Below are positions 7,795-15,360 of a DNA stretch of 44,330 nucleotides, one piece after another. Each line of letters begins with the position of its first letter. Positions within the stretch are counted from its first letter, which is position 1. This DNA comes from Candidatus Afararchaeum irisae (GTDB lineage Archaea > Halobacteriota > Halobacteria > Halobacteriales > Afararchaeaceae): positions 1 to 44,330 of the forward strand of contig JAXIOF010000057.1 of the NCBI GenBank assembly GCA_034190545.1, read 5' to 3'. Made by a program: the position numbers and the translations under genes. The notes below the pieces were generated by a model, which was not told the origin of the DNA, searched no databases, and saw only the letters and a program-made list of their open reading frames with translations.

Positions 7795-7816
7795 TATGGT
7801 TGCCGAGGTCTCATCT
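7795..7816 (+). repeat. Direct repeat, right copy (remnant of the C/D RNA 3' end)
   Basis: Matches 5877-5898 at 19 of 22 positions, including the D-box-plus-stem core TGCCGAGG and CTCATCT. No box C, C' or guide is visible upstream, so this is a fragment and not a second C/D RNA. It lies just beyond the end of the convergent YchF gene. Confidence 0.6.
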
Positions 7817-7825
7817 TTCCATGTC

Positions 7826-9013
7826 TCACTGATTAGTAGACATTATCTCTATCACGTCGCGGTGATCTAATACTGTGTCGGCTCCTACCTGTCGGTCGTT
7901 ACGGCAGTCGATTCCGTGTAGGAATCCCTCTCCTATGTCCGAATGTAGATGGTAGGCGAACTCCTCGGCTGTGGCGTCCCCGGGTAGGAGGAAGCAGTCT
8001 CGGAAGGGACCTTTGGTCCAGTCTCCCGAGGCAGAGCCGGGGAAGACCGCCTTGAGTTCGAGGACGTCGAAGACTGCGGTTTCGAGTGATCTCTGTACAC
8101 CCGTGCCGCCGTACTCGTCGACGAACTCACGTATCTGTTCGAGACCTTCCCTCTTCTTCTCGGGGAGCTCAGCCGTGATCTCGAAGGAGTCGTCGCCGGG
8201 TATGTACTCGACTGAGTTCTGTTCCTTCGCGTTCTTGAGTGCCTTCTCGGCGTGTGCGGAGACAGGGACGAAGTCGAGATGTTCGTACTCGGGATCGTCG
8301 GTAATCTCGTCCCAGTTTTCCTGTGCCTCGGGTGTGTCCATCTTGTTCGCAGCTATCACGATCGGCTTTGTCCTCTCACGTATCTCACGTGCGACTGTCT
8401 TCCTGTCGTCCTCGTCCCACGACAGCGGATCGACTTCGAGACCCACTGATAGTACCGCCTGCTTGATCCCCGCCGCCGAGATTCCGAAAGCCGAGAGCTG
8501 TTCGGCGAGTACCTCCTCGGGATCGGGATTCGACATCTTCTGGCTCTCGTACCTCTCGATGCCCTTCTCAAGTATGTCGAGGTACCACGCGTCGAGCTCT
8601 TCTTCGAGGAAGTCGATGTCTTGCCTCGGGTCGTGACCCTCTGTGGCTTCGCCCTCGGGATCTGTCTTACCCGAGAAGTCGACGACGTGTATCAGAACGT
8701 CAGTCTCGTTGAGATCGGTGAGGAACTGGTTTCCGAGACCCTTTCCCTCGTGTGCCCCGGGGACGAGACCCGCTATGTCGACGAGTTTCACGGGGACAAA
8801 ACGCGTGCCATCCTCACACTTCCCGACCGAGGGCTGACACTCCTCGTCGAACTCGGGGGCGGCACAGTCGGTGCGGACGTAAGCCTCGCCTATGCTCGGG
8901 TCTATCGTCGTGAAGGGATACGCGCCCTCGGGGACGTCGTTCATCGTCGCGGCGTTGAAGAAGGTCGACTTGCCGACTGAGGGCTTGCCGACTAATCCGA
9001 TTCTGTAGCTCAT
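7826..9013 (-). CDS. YchF/Obg-like P-loop GTPase, paralogue 1
   Basis: 395 aa. It has an OBG-type G domain with G1 GLVGKPSVGKST (residues 6-17), the YPFTTIDP switch, G3 DIAGLVPGAHEGKGLGNQF and a G4-like NKMD, then a helical insert and a C-terminal TGS-type domain (FLLPGDATAEEFAYHLHSD). YchF-family proteins bind ATP or GTP and associate with ribosomes. A cysteine cluster (CAAPEFDEEC...C) lies between the switch and G3. A second, clearly different paralogue is at 21386-22564. The gene converges on the C/D RNA locus; the putative island now separates them. Confidence 0.93.
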   Translation of the reverse strand: MSYRIGLVGKPSVGKSTFFNAATMNDVPEGAYPFTTIDPSIGEAYVRTDCAAPEFDEECQPSVGKCEDGTRFVPVKLVDIAGLVPGAHEGKGLGNQFLTDLNETDVLIHVVDFSGKTDPEGEATEGHDPRQDIDFLEEELDAWYLDILEKGIERYESQKMSNPDPEEVLAEQLSAFGISAAGIKQAVLSVGLEVDPLSWDEDDRKTVAREIRERTKPIVIAANKMDTPEAQENWDEITDDPEYEHLDFVPVSAHAEKALKNAKEQNSVEYIPGDDSFEITAELPEKKREGLEQIREFVDEYGGTGVQRSLETAVFDVLELKAVFPGSASGDWTKGPFRDCFLLPGDATAEEFAYHLHSDIGEGFLHGIDCRNDRQVGADTVLDHRDVIEIMSTNQ

Positions 9014-9140
9014 TAGGTACTCAGAGGTTCCGCGCGCCTAAACAGATTTCTACATGACTGCGTCTATGCTATGTGGTGTCTTCACAGTCCAGAGTCCTCC
9101 AACGAGCCACAGATGAAAATAAGTTCTTAGCTTGGTTTTC

Positions 9141-9512
9141 TCAGCTTTCCTGCTTGAAGAGGTAGAGCGCAGCGCCGATGAAGATTACCTGAGAGAGTTT
9201 ATCTGGAACGGCAAATGGTATATTATGCATTCCTCCTCTTACCCACATGACTATCTGAATGACTGTAAGTAATGCTGCGACAAGGTAGAGGTAACGGTTC
9301 CAGTAGCGGGTCATGAACCAAGCTATTCCTATATAGTAGCCAATACCTGCCGTCAGGAAGAGCATCCCCATTGTCTGGCTGAAATCCATGACACCGGGAG
9401 CCAGAACAAGGTGTATAGAGCCAGATATAAACGCGGTTACTACGGCAACCCATTCGAGGATATTTATCTCGTCGATACGTAATGCCGGCTGCGACTGGCT
9501 TGCCTGTGCCAT
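9141..9512 (-). CDS. Four-helix membrane protein, DUF7475-like
   Basis: 123 aa with four predicted transmembrane helices (about residues 15-35, 42-65, 70-92 and 105-120) and a short polar N-terminus. It resembles small haloarchaeal DUF7475 proteins, which have no known function. The start at 9512 (MAQASQSQPAL) is chosen because a TATA box lies about 29 bases upstream, consistent with a leaderless transcript; the longer frame to 9641 runs through that promoter. Slightly AT-rich and monocistronic. Confidence 0.75.
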   Translation of the reverse strand: MAQASQSQPALRIDEINILEWVAVVTAFISGSIHLVLAPGVMDFSQTMGMLFLTAGIGYYIGIAWFMTRYWNRYLYLVAALLTVIQIVMWVRGGMHNIPFAVPDKLSQVIFIGAALYLFKQES

Positions 9513-9536
9513 ATAAATGAATTCATTAGACTTCCT

Positions 9537-9546
9537 ACATATAAAT
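9537..9546 (-). promoter_or_regulatory. TATA box of the DUF7475-like gene
   Basis: On the minus strand the sequence reads ATTTATATG, about 29 bases before the start codon at 9512, which fixes the start. Confidence 0.55.
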
Positions 9547-9843
9547 GTGGTCGGGATTCTAGAAATGTACCACACGATAGCCATCATATCCTTGACATAT
9601 TTCTGCCTTTCCGAAATAAAAGCGAAGTTCGAGATTGGCACGTGCTCGCCAAAGGCTTCGTAGCACAGACGGAGTCTGAAGCCCTACTGGCGGTGCAGGC
9701 AGGTGAATCCGATGGGATGGGATGTAGCTGAGACTGGGGGCGTGAATACGAAGACGGCGGTATCCACAGTCGCCTCAGCAGATACGTGTATACGTGGTTC
9801 CGACTTTACTTTTCGGCAAACTATTCTACAAAAGAGGTAAAAA
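9547..9843. other. Intergenic stretch without a supported gene
   Basis: No intact gene, tRNA or clear repeat. A short plus-strand open stretch ending at the stop at 9729-9731 (FVAQTESEALLAVQAGESD) looks like the tail of a decayed coding sequence, but I cannot assign a family. Confidence 0.3.
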
Positions 9844-10422
9844 TTACAGACGTGACTCTATCACGTGTCGGCAGTCATCGACTACCTCGTCGACGGGTCT
9901 CTCGGCGTCGACTACCACGAATCTATCCTCGTCGGAGGCTATATCGATGTAGTTCTCCCTGACTTTCTCTAGAAACTCGGTCTTTTCATACTTCGCAGTC
10001 GCGTGGGTTCTCTCGATAGCTGTCTCGGGGTCTATGTCGAGAAGCAGCGTGAGATCGGGGTAGACTGTCCAGGCGTCGTGTACCGACCGTATCCATTCGA
10101 GAGGCGACTCGACCTCGTCTTCGAGCGAGACCGCCTGATACGCTCGCCGAGAGTCGATATACCTGTCCGAGATCACCAGACTTCCTTCTTCGAGACTGGG
10201 GTCAATCACTCTGTCGACGTGTTGGGCGTGGTCAGCCACGAAGAGGAAGAACTCAGCCATAGAGGAAAGATCCCTCTCTCCCTCGACCGACTCGGTGACA
10301 GCCTCTCCCATCCACGAGTCGGTAGGTTCGCGAGTGAAGACGGCGTCGGAAAAGACCTCGTCGAGACGTTCAACTACGGTCGACTTACCCGCGCCGTCTA
10401 TTCCTTCAAGGGTCACGAGCAT
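9844..10422 (-). CDS. tmk: Thymidylate kinase
   Basis: 192 aa. It phosphorylates dTMP to dTDP with ATP. Visible are the P-loop LEGIDGAGKST (residues 5-15), the TREPTDSW segment, the DRY-type motif ISDRYIDSRRAYQ (about 85-97) and the acidic substrate strand LLLDIDPE. Length is typical. It is the last gene of an apparent minus-strand operon that begins with a CDF transporter near 13363; the gap to the preceding CDF gene is 21 bases. Confidence 0.94.
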   Translation of the reverse strand: MLVTLEGIDGAGKSTVVERLDEVFSDAVFTREPTDSWMGEAVTESVEGERDLSSMAEFFLFVADHAQHVDRVIDPSLEEGSLVISDRYIDSRRAYQAVSLEDEVESPLEWIRSVHDAWTVYPDLTLLLDIDPETAIERTHATAKYEKTEFLEKVRENYIDIASDEDRFVVVDAERPVDEVVDDCRHVIESRL

Positions 10423-10443
10423 GGATAAGGATTGAAGGTGTCT

Positions 10444-11421
10444 CTAATCGCGTTTACGGTATCTTTCCCGGTCTTCCGTGTCCGTGTCTGTGTCTGTGTA
10501 GCTACCGTCCTCAGTCGACGCTTCCTTCCACTCACCTATTCCGGCTGGGTCGAGATGTATATGTACGTCTCCGACGGAGTCTATCTCCTTGAGACTCCTG
10601 TAGATCTCCGACTCTATGTCGTGTGCCTCTCTCAGACTGTGGTCTGCGTCTATCTCGACGTGTGTCTCGACCTCTATCTTCGACCCGACGTAATGTGCCG
10701 TGAAGTCGTGTATTCCCCTGACCTCGGGATGGCTTCTCACCGTCTCCCCAATCCGTTCCTGTTCTTCCTCAGGCGGTGCTCTCCCCGCGAGGTAGTCTAT
10801 GTTCTCACGCGATATCTCGACCCCCTGACGTACGACGAATATGCTTACTATACCTCCGACTACGGGGTCGAGAACCGGGAAGCCCGCCCAGATTCCTGCG
10901 ACCCCGATGAGTGCGACGCCCGAGGTATATATGTCGTTGAGGCAGTCCTTCGCGAGGGCATCGAGACTCGGCGATCCGATCCTCTCGGCTATACGTCTCG
11001 TGTACCAGAAGGCGAAACCCATGTCAGCGACCGAGAAGACGAGACCCGCGACTAGCAACGGACTGAAAGACGAGTCGACGCCGCCGAGTATCTTGTGGAC
11101 GTTGTCATAGAGTAGCAAGCCGCCGAGTACGACTATCACACCGCCGACGAAGAGTGCGGTGAGTGGCTCTACGCGCTCGTGACCGTGGGGATGGCTCTCG
11201 TCTGGCTCCACGAATGAGAGACGTCCCCAGACTAAGACGACGAGGCTAGCTGCGAGGTCGGCGACGGAGTGAGCCGCATCAGCGACGAGTGCCATACTCC
11301 CGAAGAAGAGTCCGACGCTACCTTCGACGGCTATCTTGACGAGGTTAGCCCCCACGTTGAGGTACGACGCCCTCATGAAGTCGGACTCGTCGCTCTGGAC
11401 GCCGCCGTCGGTCTGGCTCAT
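10444..11421 (-). CDS. Cation diffusion facilitator transporter 1
   Basis: 325 aa integral membrane protein with about six helices and a cytoplasmic C-terminal domain. The TM2 metal site is of the H-x3-D type (HSVAD). The TM5 counterpart reads DCLND, i.e. D-x3-D instead of the H-x3-D typical of zinc exporters, so its specificity may differ. A histidine-containing loop ESHPHGHERVEPL follows TM2. CDF proteins export divalent metals in exchange for protons. Its C-terminus has a short Asp/Thr repeat. It sits 43 bases after the rhodanese gene in the operon. Confidence 0.9.
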   Translation of the reverse strand: MSQTDGGVQSDESDFMRASYLNVGANLVKIAVEGSVGLFFGSMALVADAAHSVADLAASLVVLVWGRLSFVEPDESHPHGHERVEPLTALFVGGVIVVLGGLLLYDNVHKILGGVDSSFSPLLVAGLVFSVADMGFAFWYTRRIAERIGSPSLDALAKDCLNDIYTSGVALIGVAGIWAGFPVLDPVVGGIVSIFVVRQGVEISRENIDYLAGRAPPEEEQERIGETVRSHPEVRGIHDFTAHYVGSKIEVETHVEIDADHSLREAHDIESEIYRSLKEIDSVGDVHIHLDPAGIGEWKEASTEDGSYTDTDTDTEDRERYRKRD

Positions 11422-11464
11422 AATGAGAAGGTAGAGTCTCTTGTGTAATCCGTCTTGCGTTAGG

Positions 11465-11818
11465 CTACTCGACCCTGCGCCCCGACCCCTTCCATCCCTT
11501 TATTCCACCTTTGAGACTCACGGCGTCGTAGCCCTTCTTCGACAGACTCCTCGCCGCGCCCGCGCTCCTCATACCCGACCTGCAGTAGACCACGACTCCC
11601 TCTTTCTCCGTGTCTCTCAAGCCGTCGGCTAACTCGTCGATCTCTCGCATCGAGACTGTCTCGTCGGTGCCTGGAATCTGTTCGTCAGATCTCCCACGTA
11701 CGTCTACGACGTAGTAGTCGTCCGACTCGACCATCTCCTCTGCGTCGTTGGGGTCTGCGGTCTCGTACTCCTGGAGACCGAGGAGTTCGAGTAGCTTGGC
11801 TACTAAGACCATTACCAT
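11465..11818 (-). CDS. Rhodanese-like sulfurtransferase, classical active site
   Basis: 117 aa. A hydrophobic N-terminal helix (VMVLVAKLLELLGL) precedes a rhodanese domain with YYVVDVRG, the active-site loop VVYCRSGMRSAGAA (catalytic C79) and GGIKGWKGSGR at the end. The CRSGMRS loop is the classical persulfide loop, unlike the rhodanese at 945. It starts 6 bases after the LAGLIDADG-like gene and belongs to the CDF/Tmk operon. Confidence 0.88.
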   Translation of the reverse strand: MVMVLVAKLLELLGLQEYETADPNDAEEMVESDDYYVVDVRGRSDEQIPGTDETVSMREIDELADGLRDTEKEGVVVYCRSGMRSAGAARSLSKKGYDAVSLKGGIKGWKGSGRRVE

Positions 11819-11824
11819 TTCTCT

Positions 11825-12421
11825 CTACTCCGCCTGTCTGACCTGTTCACGGCAGCCTTCGAGCTTGTCGTGGCGCGGCGGCGAGTAGAGGTTTGCCTTG
11901 TCTTCGTAGACGTAGTCGGCGAAGTCGTCGACGTCCTCGACGCTGAACCAGTAGTTGCCCGACGACGCCCTCTCTATGTGTCCCGTCTCGAAGTCGGGCT
12001 CTATTAGATCCTGTATAGTCGTCGTAAGACGGTGGGAAGGTGTCGAGAACGAGACACCGAGGCTCTTCGTCGACTTCTTGTAACAGATAGTGCCACACGA
12101 CTCTAAGAGACCTCTGAGAGAAACCTTCTCGTAGCCGTCGTCTACGAAGCTCTTGAGCCTCTCGATGTCGTCGTGGAAGTCGGCGTCTGTTTTCGCCGAG
12201 ACTTCGTAGACGCGTTCCTCGCCCTCGACGTCCCTGTGGGCGTTCTCGCGCTCCCTCGTAACTGGATCGGCTTCGCCGCCGAGTATATCGGCTAGCTTCT
12301 CGGCAGTCTCCCTGTGTTTTACCTCGAACTCTATCTCACCGTCTTCGACGCCGCGGCTTCCGACTGCATATCCCCATGCGTATGCGTACTCTGCTGTGTC
12401 GTCTTCGATCTGGACACTCAT
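11825..12421 (-). CDS. Free-standing LAGLIDADG-fold protein, apparently catalytically dead
   Basis: 198 aa with two halves, each resembling a LAGLIDADG unit. The first has AWGYAVGSRG (about residues 15-24) followed by a strand and the helix ETAEKLADILG. The second has LRGLLESCGTICY (about 103-115), then LGVSFSTPSHRLTTTIQDL. LRGLLESCG aligns position by position with LAGLIDADG, but the catalytic acid is a cysteine; in the first half the same position is a serine. This recalls WhiA-type proteins, where a homing-endonuclease fold was kept for DNA or protein binding. It is embedded in the CDF/rhodanese/Tmk operon and is not part of an intein. Function unknown. Confidence 0.62.
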   Translation of the reverse strand: MSVQIEDDTAEYAYAWGYAVGSRGVEDGEIEFEVKHRETAEKLADILGGEADPVTRERENAHRDVEGEERVYEVSAKTDADFHDDIERLKSFVDDGYEKVSLRGLLESCGTICYKKSTKSLGVSFSTPSHRLTTTIQDLIEPDFETGHIERASSGNYWFSVEDVDDFADYVYEDKANLYSPPRHDKLEGCREQVRQAE

Positions 12422-12445
12422 ACCTCAGACTGATTCCGAGACGAC

Positions 12446-13363
12446 TTAATATTTAGTAAGTCCTCCCGCCTCAACGTATATCCTGTCTGCGGCTGGGACA
12501 CAGTCGCGTATCAGGGACTCGACCTCGTCGACGGCGGTCTCTATCTCGGAGGTCTCCATCGAGTCACGGAACTCGACCTCGACAGCGACGAGAACTTCGT
12601 CGGCTCCCAGGTACATCGTCCTGAGGTCGGCGACACCGACGACGTCATCGTGTGTCTCTATGGCTCCGAGTATCTCGTCCCTCTCCGACGGCGTGACCCC
12701 CTCACCGACTATGAGACCTCTGTTCTCCCATGCGAGGACGGCAGCGAATCCCATGAGTAAGAGTCCTATGAGTATGCTCGAAGCCGCGTCGTAGAAGACG
12801 TTCTGTGTCACCTCGGTTAGGTAGACGCCCGCGATAGCCACGAGTATTCCGAGTATCGCTAAGGTGTCCTCCGTGAGTGCTGTGATGAGAGCCGCGTCCT
12901 TACTGTTCGTGTAAGCCGTCCAGAACGAGTCGTAGCCTTTCTCCTCCATCTCCTTCCTGAAGCCGTCGTAGGCGTTCTTGAGGGAGTACGCCTCGAAGAC
13001 GAGAGCGAGTCCGAGTAGGACGTAGTTGATGAGGACTTCTGACTCGTGGTAAGACTCGCCGAGTCGGTGGATGCCCTCGGTCAGAGACGAGTATCCCGCT
13101 ATTCCGAAGAGTATGACAGAGACGACGAAGGCATAGAAGTACTGTTCCTTGCCCCTGCCGAAAGGGTACTCGGGCGACGTCCCCTTCTCACTCATACGTA
13201 TTCCGAGAAGTAAGAGAACCTGGTTTCCGGTGTCGCTCACCGAGTGGTACGCCTCCGAGAGCATGCTCGAACTTCCCGTAACCGTCCACGCGCCGAACTT
13301 CGCGACGGCTATCAGGAAGTTGGCTACAAGGGCTGCGTATACTACTTTCTTTGTGGATGCCAC
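12446..13363 (-). CDS. Cation diffusion facilitator transporter 2 (SLC30A9-like branch)
   Basis: About 305 aa from a GTG at 13363. About six transmembrane helices and a C-terminal regulatory domain. The TM2 site is intact (AYHSVSDTGNQ, H-x3-D). The TM5 segment reads ALTEDTLAILG, the E-D pattern of ZnT9-like members rather than H-x3-D. The reading frame extends to an ATG at 13453, but that start would leave only 6 bases to the divergent carS gene, and the extra 30 residues are not typical of the family; the GTG (VASTKKVVYAAL) restores a normal N-terminus and a promoter gap. First gene of the five-gene minus-strand operon. Confidence 0.85.
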   Translation of the reverse strand: MASTKKVVYAALVANFLIAVAKFGAWTVTGSSSMLSEAYHSVSDTGNQVLLLLGIRMSEKGTSPEYPFGRGKEQYFYAFVVSVILFGIAGYSSLTEGIHRLGESYHESEVLINYVLLGLALVFEAYSLKNAYDGFRKEMEEKGYDSFWTAYTNSKDAALITALTEDTLAILGILVAIAGVYLTEVTQNVFYDAASSILIGLLLMGFAAVLAWENRGLIVGEGVTPSERDEILGAIETHDDVVGVADLRTMYLGADEVLVAVEVEFRDSMETSEIETAVDEVESLIRDCVPAADRIYVEAGGLTKY

Positions 13364-13459
13364 ATTCACGTGTCTCCGAACCAACCCAAAACGTTTTCGA
13401 ATCCCCGAGTACAGTAGGGTTATACGAAACCTCAACCACGCGGGGACGGACACAGAGAC

Positions 13460-13990
13460 ATGATACAGCCCATACTTGAGACAGCCGTGACAGCCGTCTG
13501 GCTGATGCTACCCGCCTACATACCCAACAACGCCGCCGTTATCTTCGGAGGCGGACGCCGGATAGACGCAGGTAAGGAGTGGGGTGGCAGACGCATACTC
13601 GGGGACGGAAAGACATGGAGAGGCTCCGTAGGCGGCTTCGTCTCGGGACTCGTGGTCGCTCTCGTTCTGAACCTCGTCTCAGCCTCCGGGGTTCCGGAGT
13701 TCAGCATCGGGGCGGCTGTCACACTCCCACTCGGAGCCGTCTTAGGGGACATAGGAGCTAGCTTCGTCAAGAGACGTCTCGGACGCGAGAGAGGCGAGTC
13801 TTTCCCCCTCCTCGACCAGCTAGACTTCGTTGCCGGAGCGTGGGGGCTGACAGCAGTCTTCGACACCGACTGGTTCCTGAGGCTCTTCACAGCCGAGATC
13901 ATCATAGCAGTTCTTATAATTACCCCCCTTCTCCATCTTACGGTAAACGTAGTCGGTTACAAGATAGGAGTCAAGAACGAACCATGGTAA
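13460..13990 (+). CDS. carS: CDP-archaeol synthase
   Basis: 176 aa membrane enzyme (DUF46 family) that transfers CTP to digeranylgeranylglyceryl phosphate, a key step of archaeal phospholipid synthesis. Family signatures are [16 protein letters not shown] (residues 17-32), [14 protein letters not shown] and [13 protein letters not shown]. About four hydrophobic segments are visible. It overlaps pyrE by 7 bases, implying coupled translation. Confidence 0.93.
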   Translation: MIQPILETAVTAVWLMLPAYIPNNAAVIFGGGRRIDAGKEWGGRRILGDGKTWRGSVGGFVSGLVVALVLNLVSASGVPEFSIGAAVTLPLGAVLGDIGASFVKRRLGRERGESFPLLDQLDFVAGAWGLTAVFDTDWFLRLFTAEIIIAVLIITPLLHLTVNVVGYKIGVKNEPW

Positions 13991-14553
13991 ACGACACAGA
14001 CATAGACACAGACACGACGGACGGGAAGAAGAGTCTAGTAGAAGCACTCCGCGAGTCGGAGGCGGTTCTCTACGGCGAGTTCGAGCTTTCGAGCGGGAGG
14101 ACGAGCGACTACTACATAGACAAGTACGTCTTCGAGACAGATCCCGAGGTACTCGACCTCGTCGGAGAGGAGATCGCACGTAAACTCGGAGAGATGGGGG
14201 CGAGCAAGATAGCGGGCGTCGCACTTGGAGCGGTGCCCCTCGCCGCCGTAGCGAGTGTAAAGTCGGGCCTTCCGTACGTCATAGCGAGGAAGAAGGCTAA
14301 GGAGTACGGCACCTCGAACCAGATAGAGGGAGACCTCGAAGACGGCGAGGAGGTCGTCGTAGTCGAGGACATAGTCACGACTGGTGGGAGTGCTATAGAC
14401 GCAGTCGAGACTCTCCGAGACGCGGGTGCCGAGGTCAACGATGTCGTCGTAGTCGTCGACAGACAGGAGGGTGGAAAGGAGGAGATCGAGTCACACGGTC
14501 TTAGACTACACTCACTCCTCACCGCCGACGACATACTCGAAGCCGGGGACTAG
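13984..14553 (+). CDS. pyrE: Orotate phosphoribosyltransferase
   Basis: 189 aa from the ATG at 13984. It converts orotate and PRPP to OMP in pyrimidine synthesis. The PRPP loop [14 protein letters not shown] (about 122-135) and the substrate region [14 protein letters not shown] are intact, as is the [13 protein letters not shown] catalytic-lysine segment. The N-terminus begins with an Asp/Thr-rich tail. A longer in-frame reading into carS is rejected because it only duplicates carS sequence out of frame. It is followed after 7 bases by the HD-domain gene. Confidence 0.93.
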   Translation: MVNDTDIDTDTTDGKKSLVEALRESEAVLYGEFELSSGRTSDYYIDKYVFETDPEVLDLVGEEIARKLGEMGASKIAGVALGAVPLAAVASVKSGLPYVIARKKAKEYGTSNQIEGDLEDGEEVVVVEDIVTTGGSAIDAVETLRDAGAEVNDVVVVVDRQEGGKEEIESHGLRLHSLLTADDILEAGD

Positions 14554-14560
14554 ATAGAGG

Positions 14561-15331
14561 ATGACGGGTAAATTCGAGACCGTACGTCGTATAGTCGATG
14601 ACGACGACGAGATAGAGGGCTACCTCGAGGCGCAGAACACGACAGCGGTCAAACGCCTCGGCTACAACGACCACGGCAGGAAACACATCGGCATAGTCCA
14701 GGAGAGGGCACTCGAACTCCTCGAACTCCTCGCGGGTGACTCGAACCACGACGGGGTCGGCTTAGGCGTCGAAGAACACAAGAAAGGGCTCGGATACGAG
14801 GACGCGAAGGTCGTAGTCTACCTCGCCGCTACGCTCCACGACGTTGGACACGTCGTCCACCGTGACAGACATCCCTACTACTCCGTCGATCTCGCCGACG
14901 GGATAGTCGACAGGATACTCGGGGAAGCTGACGTCTACACCGAGAAGCAGAAGATAGCGGTAAAGGGCGACGTCCTCCACGCGATACTCTGCCACCACAC
15001 AGAGGAGTCGCCCCTGACGGCTGAGGCGGGTATAGTCAGGGTCGCAGACGCTCTCGACATGGAGATGGGGAGGTCACGTCTGCCGTACGAGAAGGGGAGA
15101 CGAGGTATCGACACCGTGTCGTCTCAGGCTGTGAAGGAGGTACGTCTTCTCGACGGAAGAGACGAACACGGCGTTCCCGTGTTGATAGAGATCGACCTTC
15201 GAAACTCCGCGGGGATATACCAGGTCGACTCACTCCTGAGGTCAAAAGTCGAGGACAGCGGGATCAAGAACCAGATACGTATAGTAGCAGTAAACGAAGG
15301 CGACGACATAGTCGGAAAGATAGAGTTCTAA
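14561..15331 (+). CDS. HD-domain metal-dependent phosphohydrolase
   Basis: 256 aa. HD signature residues are visible: the N-terminal [15 protein letters not shown] helix, [17 protein letters not shown] (the HD pair near 93-94), [11 protein letters not shown] and the distal [10 protein letters not shown] aspartate. Such proteins hydrolyse phosphomonoesters or diesters of nucleotides; the substrate cannot be told from sequence. Its position after pyrE and before dcd hints at nucleotide metabolism. Confidence 0.85.
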   Translation: MTGKFETVRRIVDDDDEIEGYLEAQNTTAVKRLGYNDHGRKHIGIVQERALELLELLAGDSNHDGVGLGVEEHKKGLGYEDAKVVVYLAATLHDVGHVVHRDRHPYYSVDLADGIVDRILGEADVYTEKQKIAVKGDVLHAILCHHTEESPLTAEAGIVRVADALDMEMGRSRLPYEKGRRGIDTVSSQAVKEVRLLDGRDEHGVPVLIEIDLRNSAGIYQVDSLLRSKVEDSGIKNQIRIVAVNEGDDIVGKIEF

Positions 15332-15360
15332 GAGAACGACTAACACCAGAGACAAGACAG

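Larger units (their letters stand above)
5895..7800. mobile_element. Putative small genomic island carrying an MNT/HEPN pair
   Basis: An AT-rich segment of about 1.9 kb between two 22-bp direct repeats. It holds a gene remnant, the nucleotidyltransferase and HEPN genes, and a doubtful small ORF. Composition and codon use differ from the flanks, and toxin-antitoxin cargo is typical of islands. No integrase or transposase is visible, so the mechanism is unknown. The inference rests on the repeats, the composition and the cargo together. Confidence 0.45.

Noticed and set aside
7740-7825. Second box C/D RNA at the right direct repeat
   Set aside because: The D-box and stem sequence is present, but no C, D' or C' box and no matching 5' stem can be found upstream.
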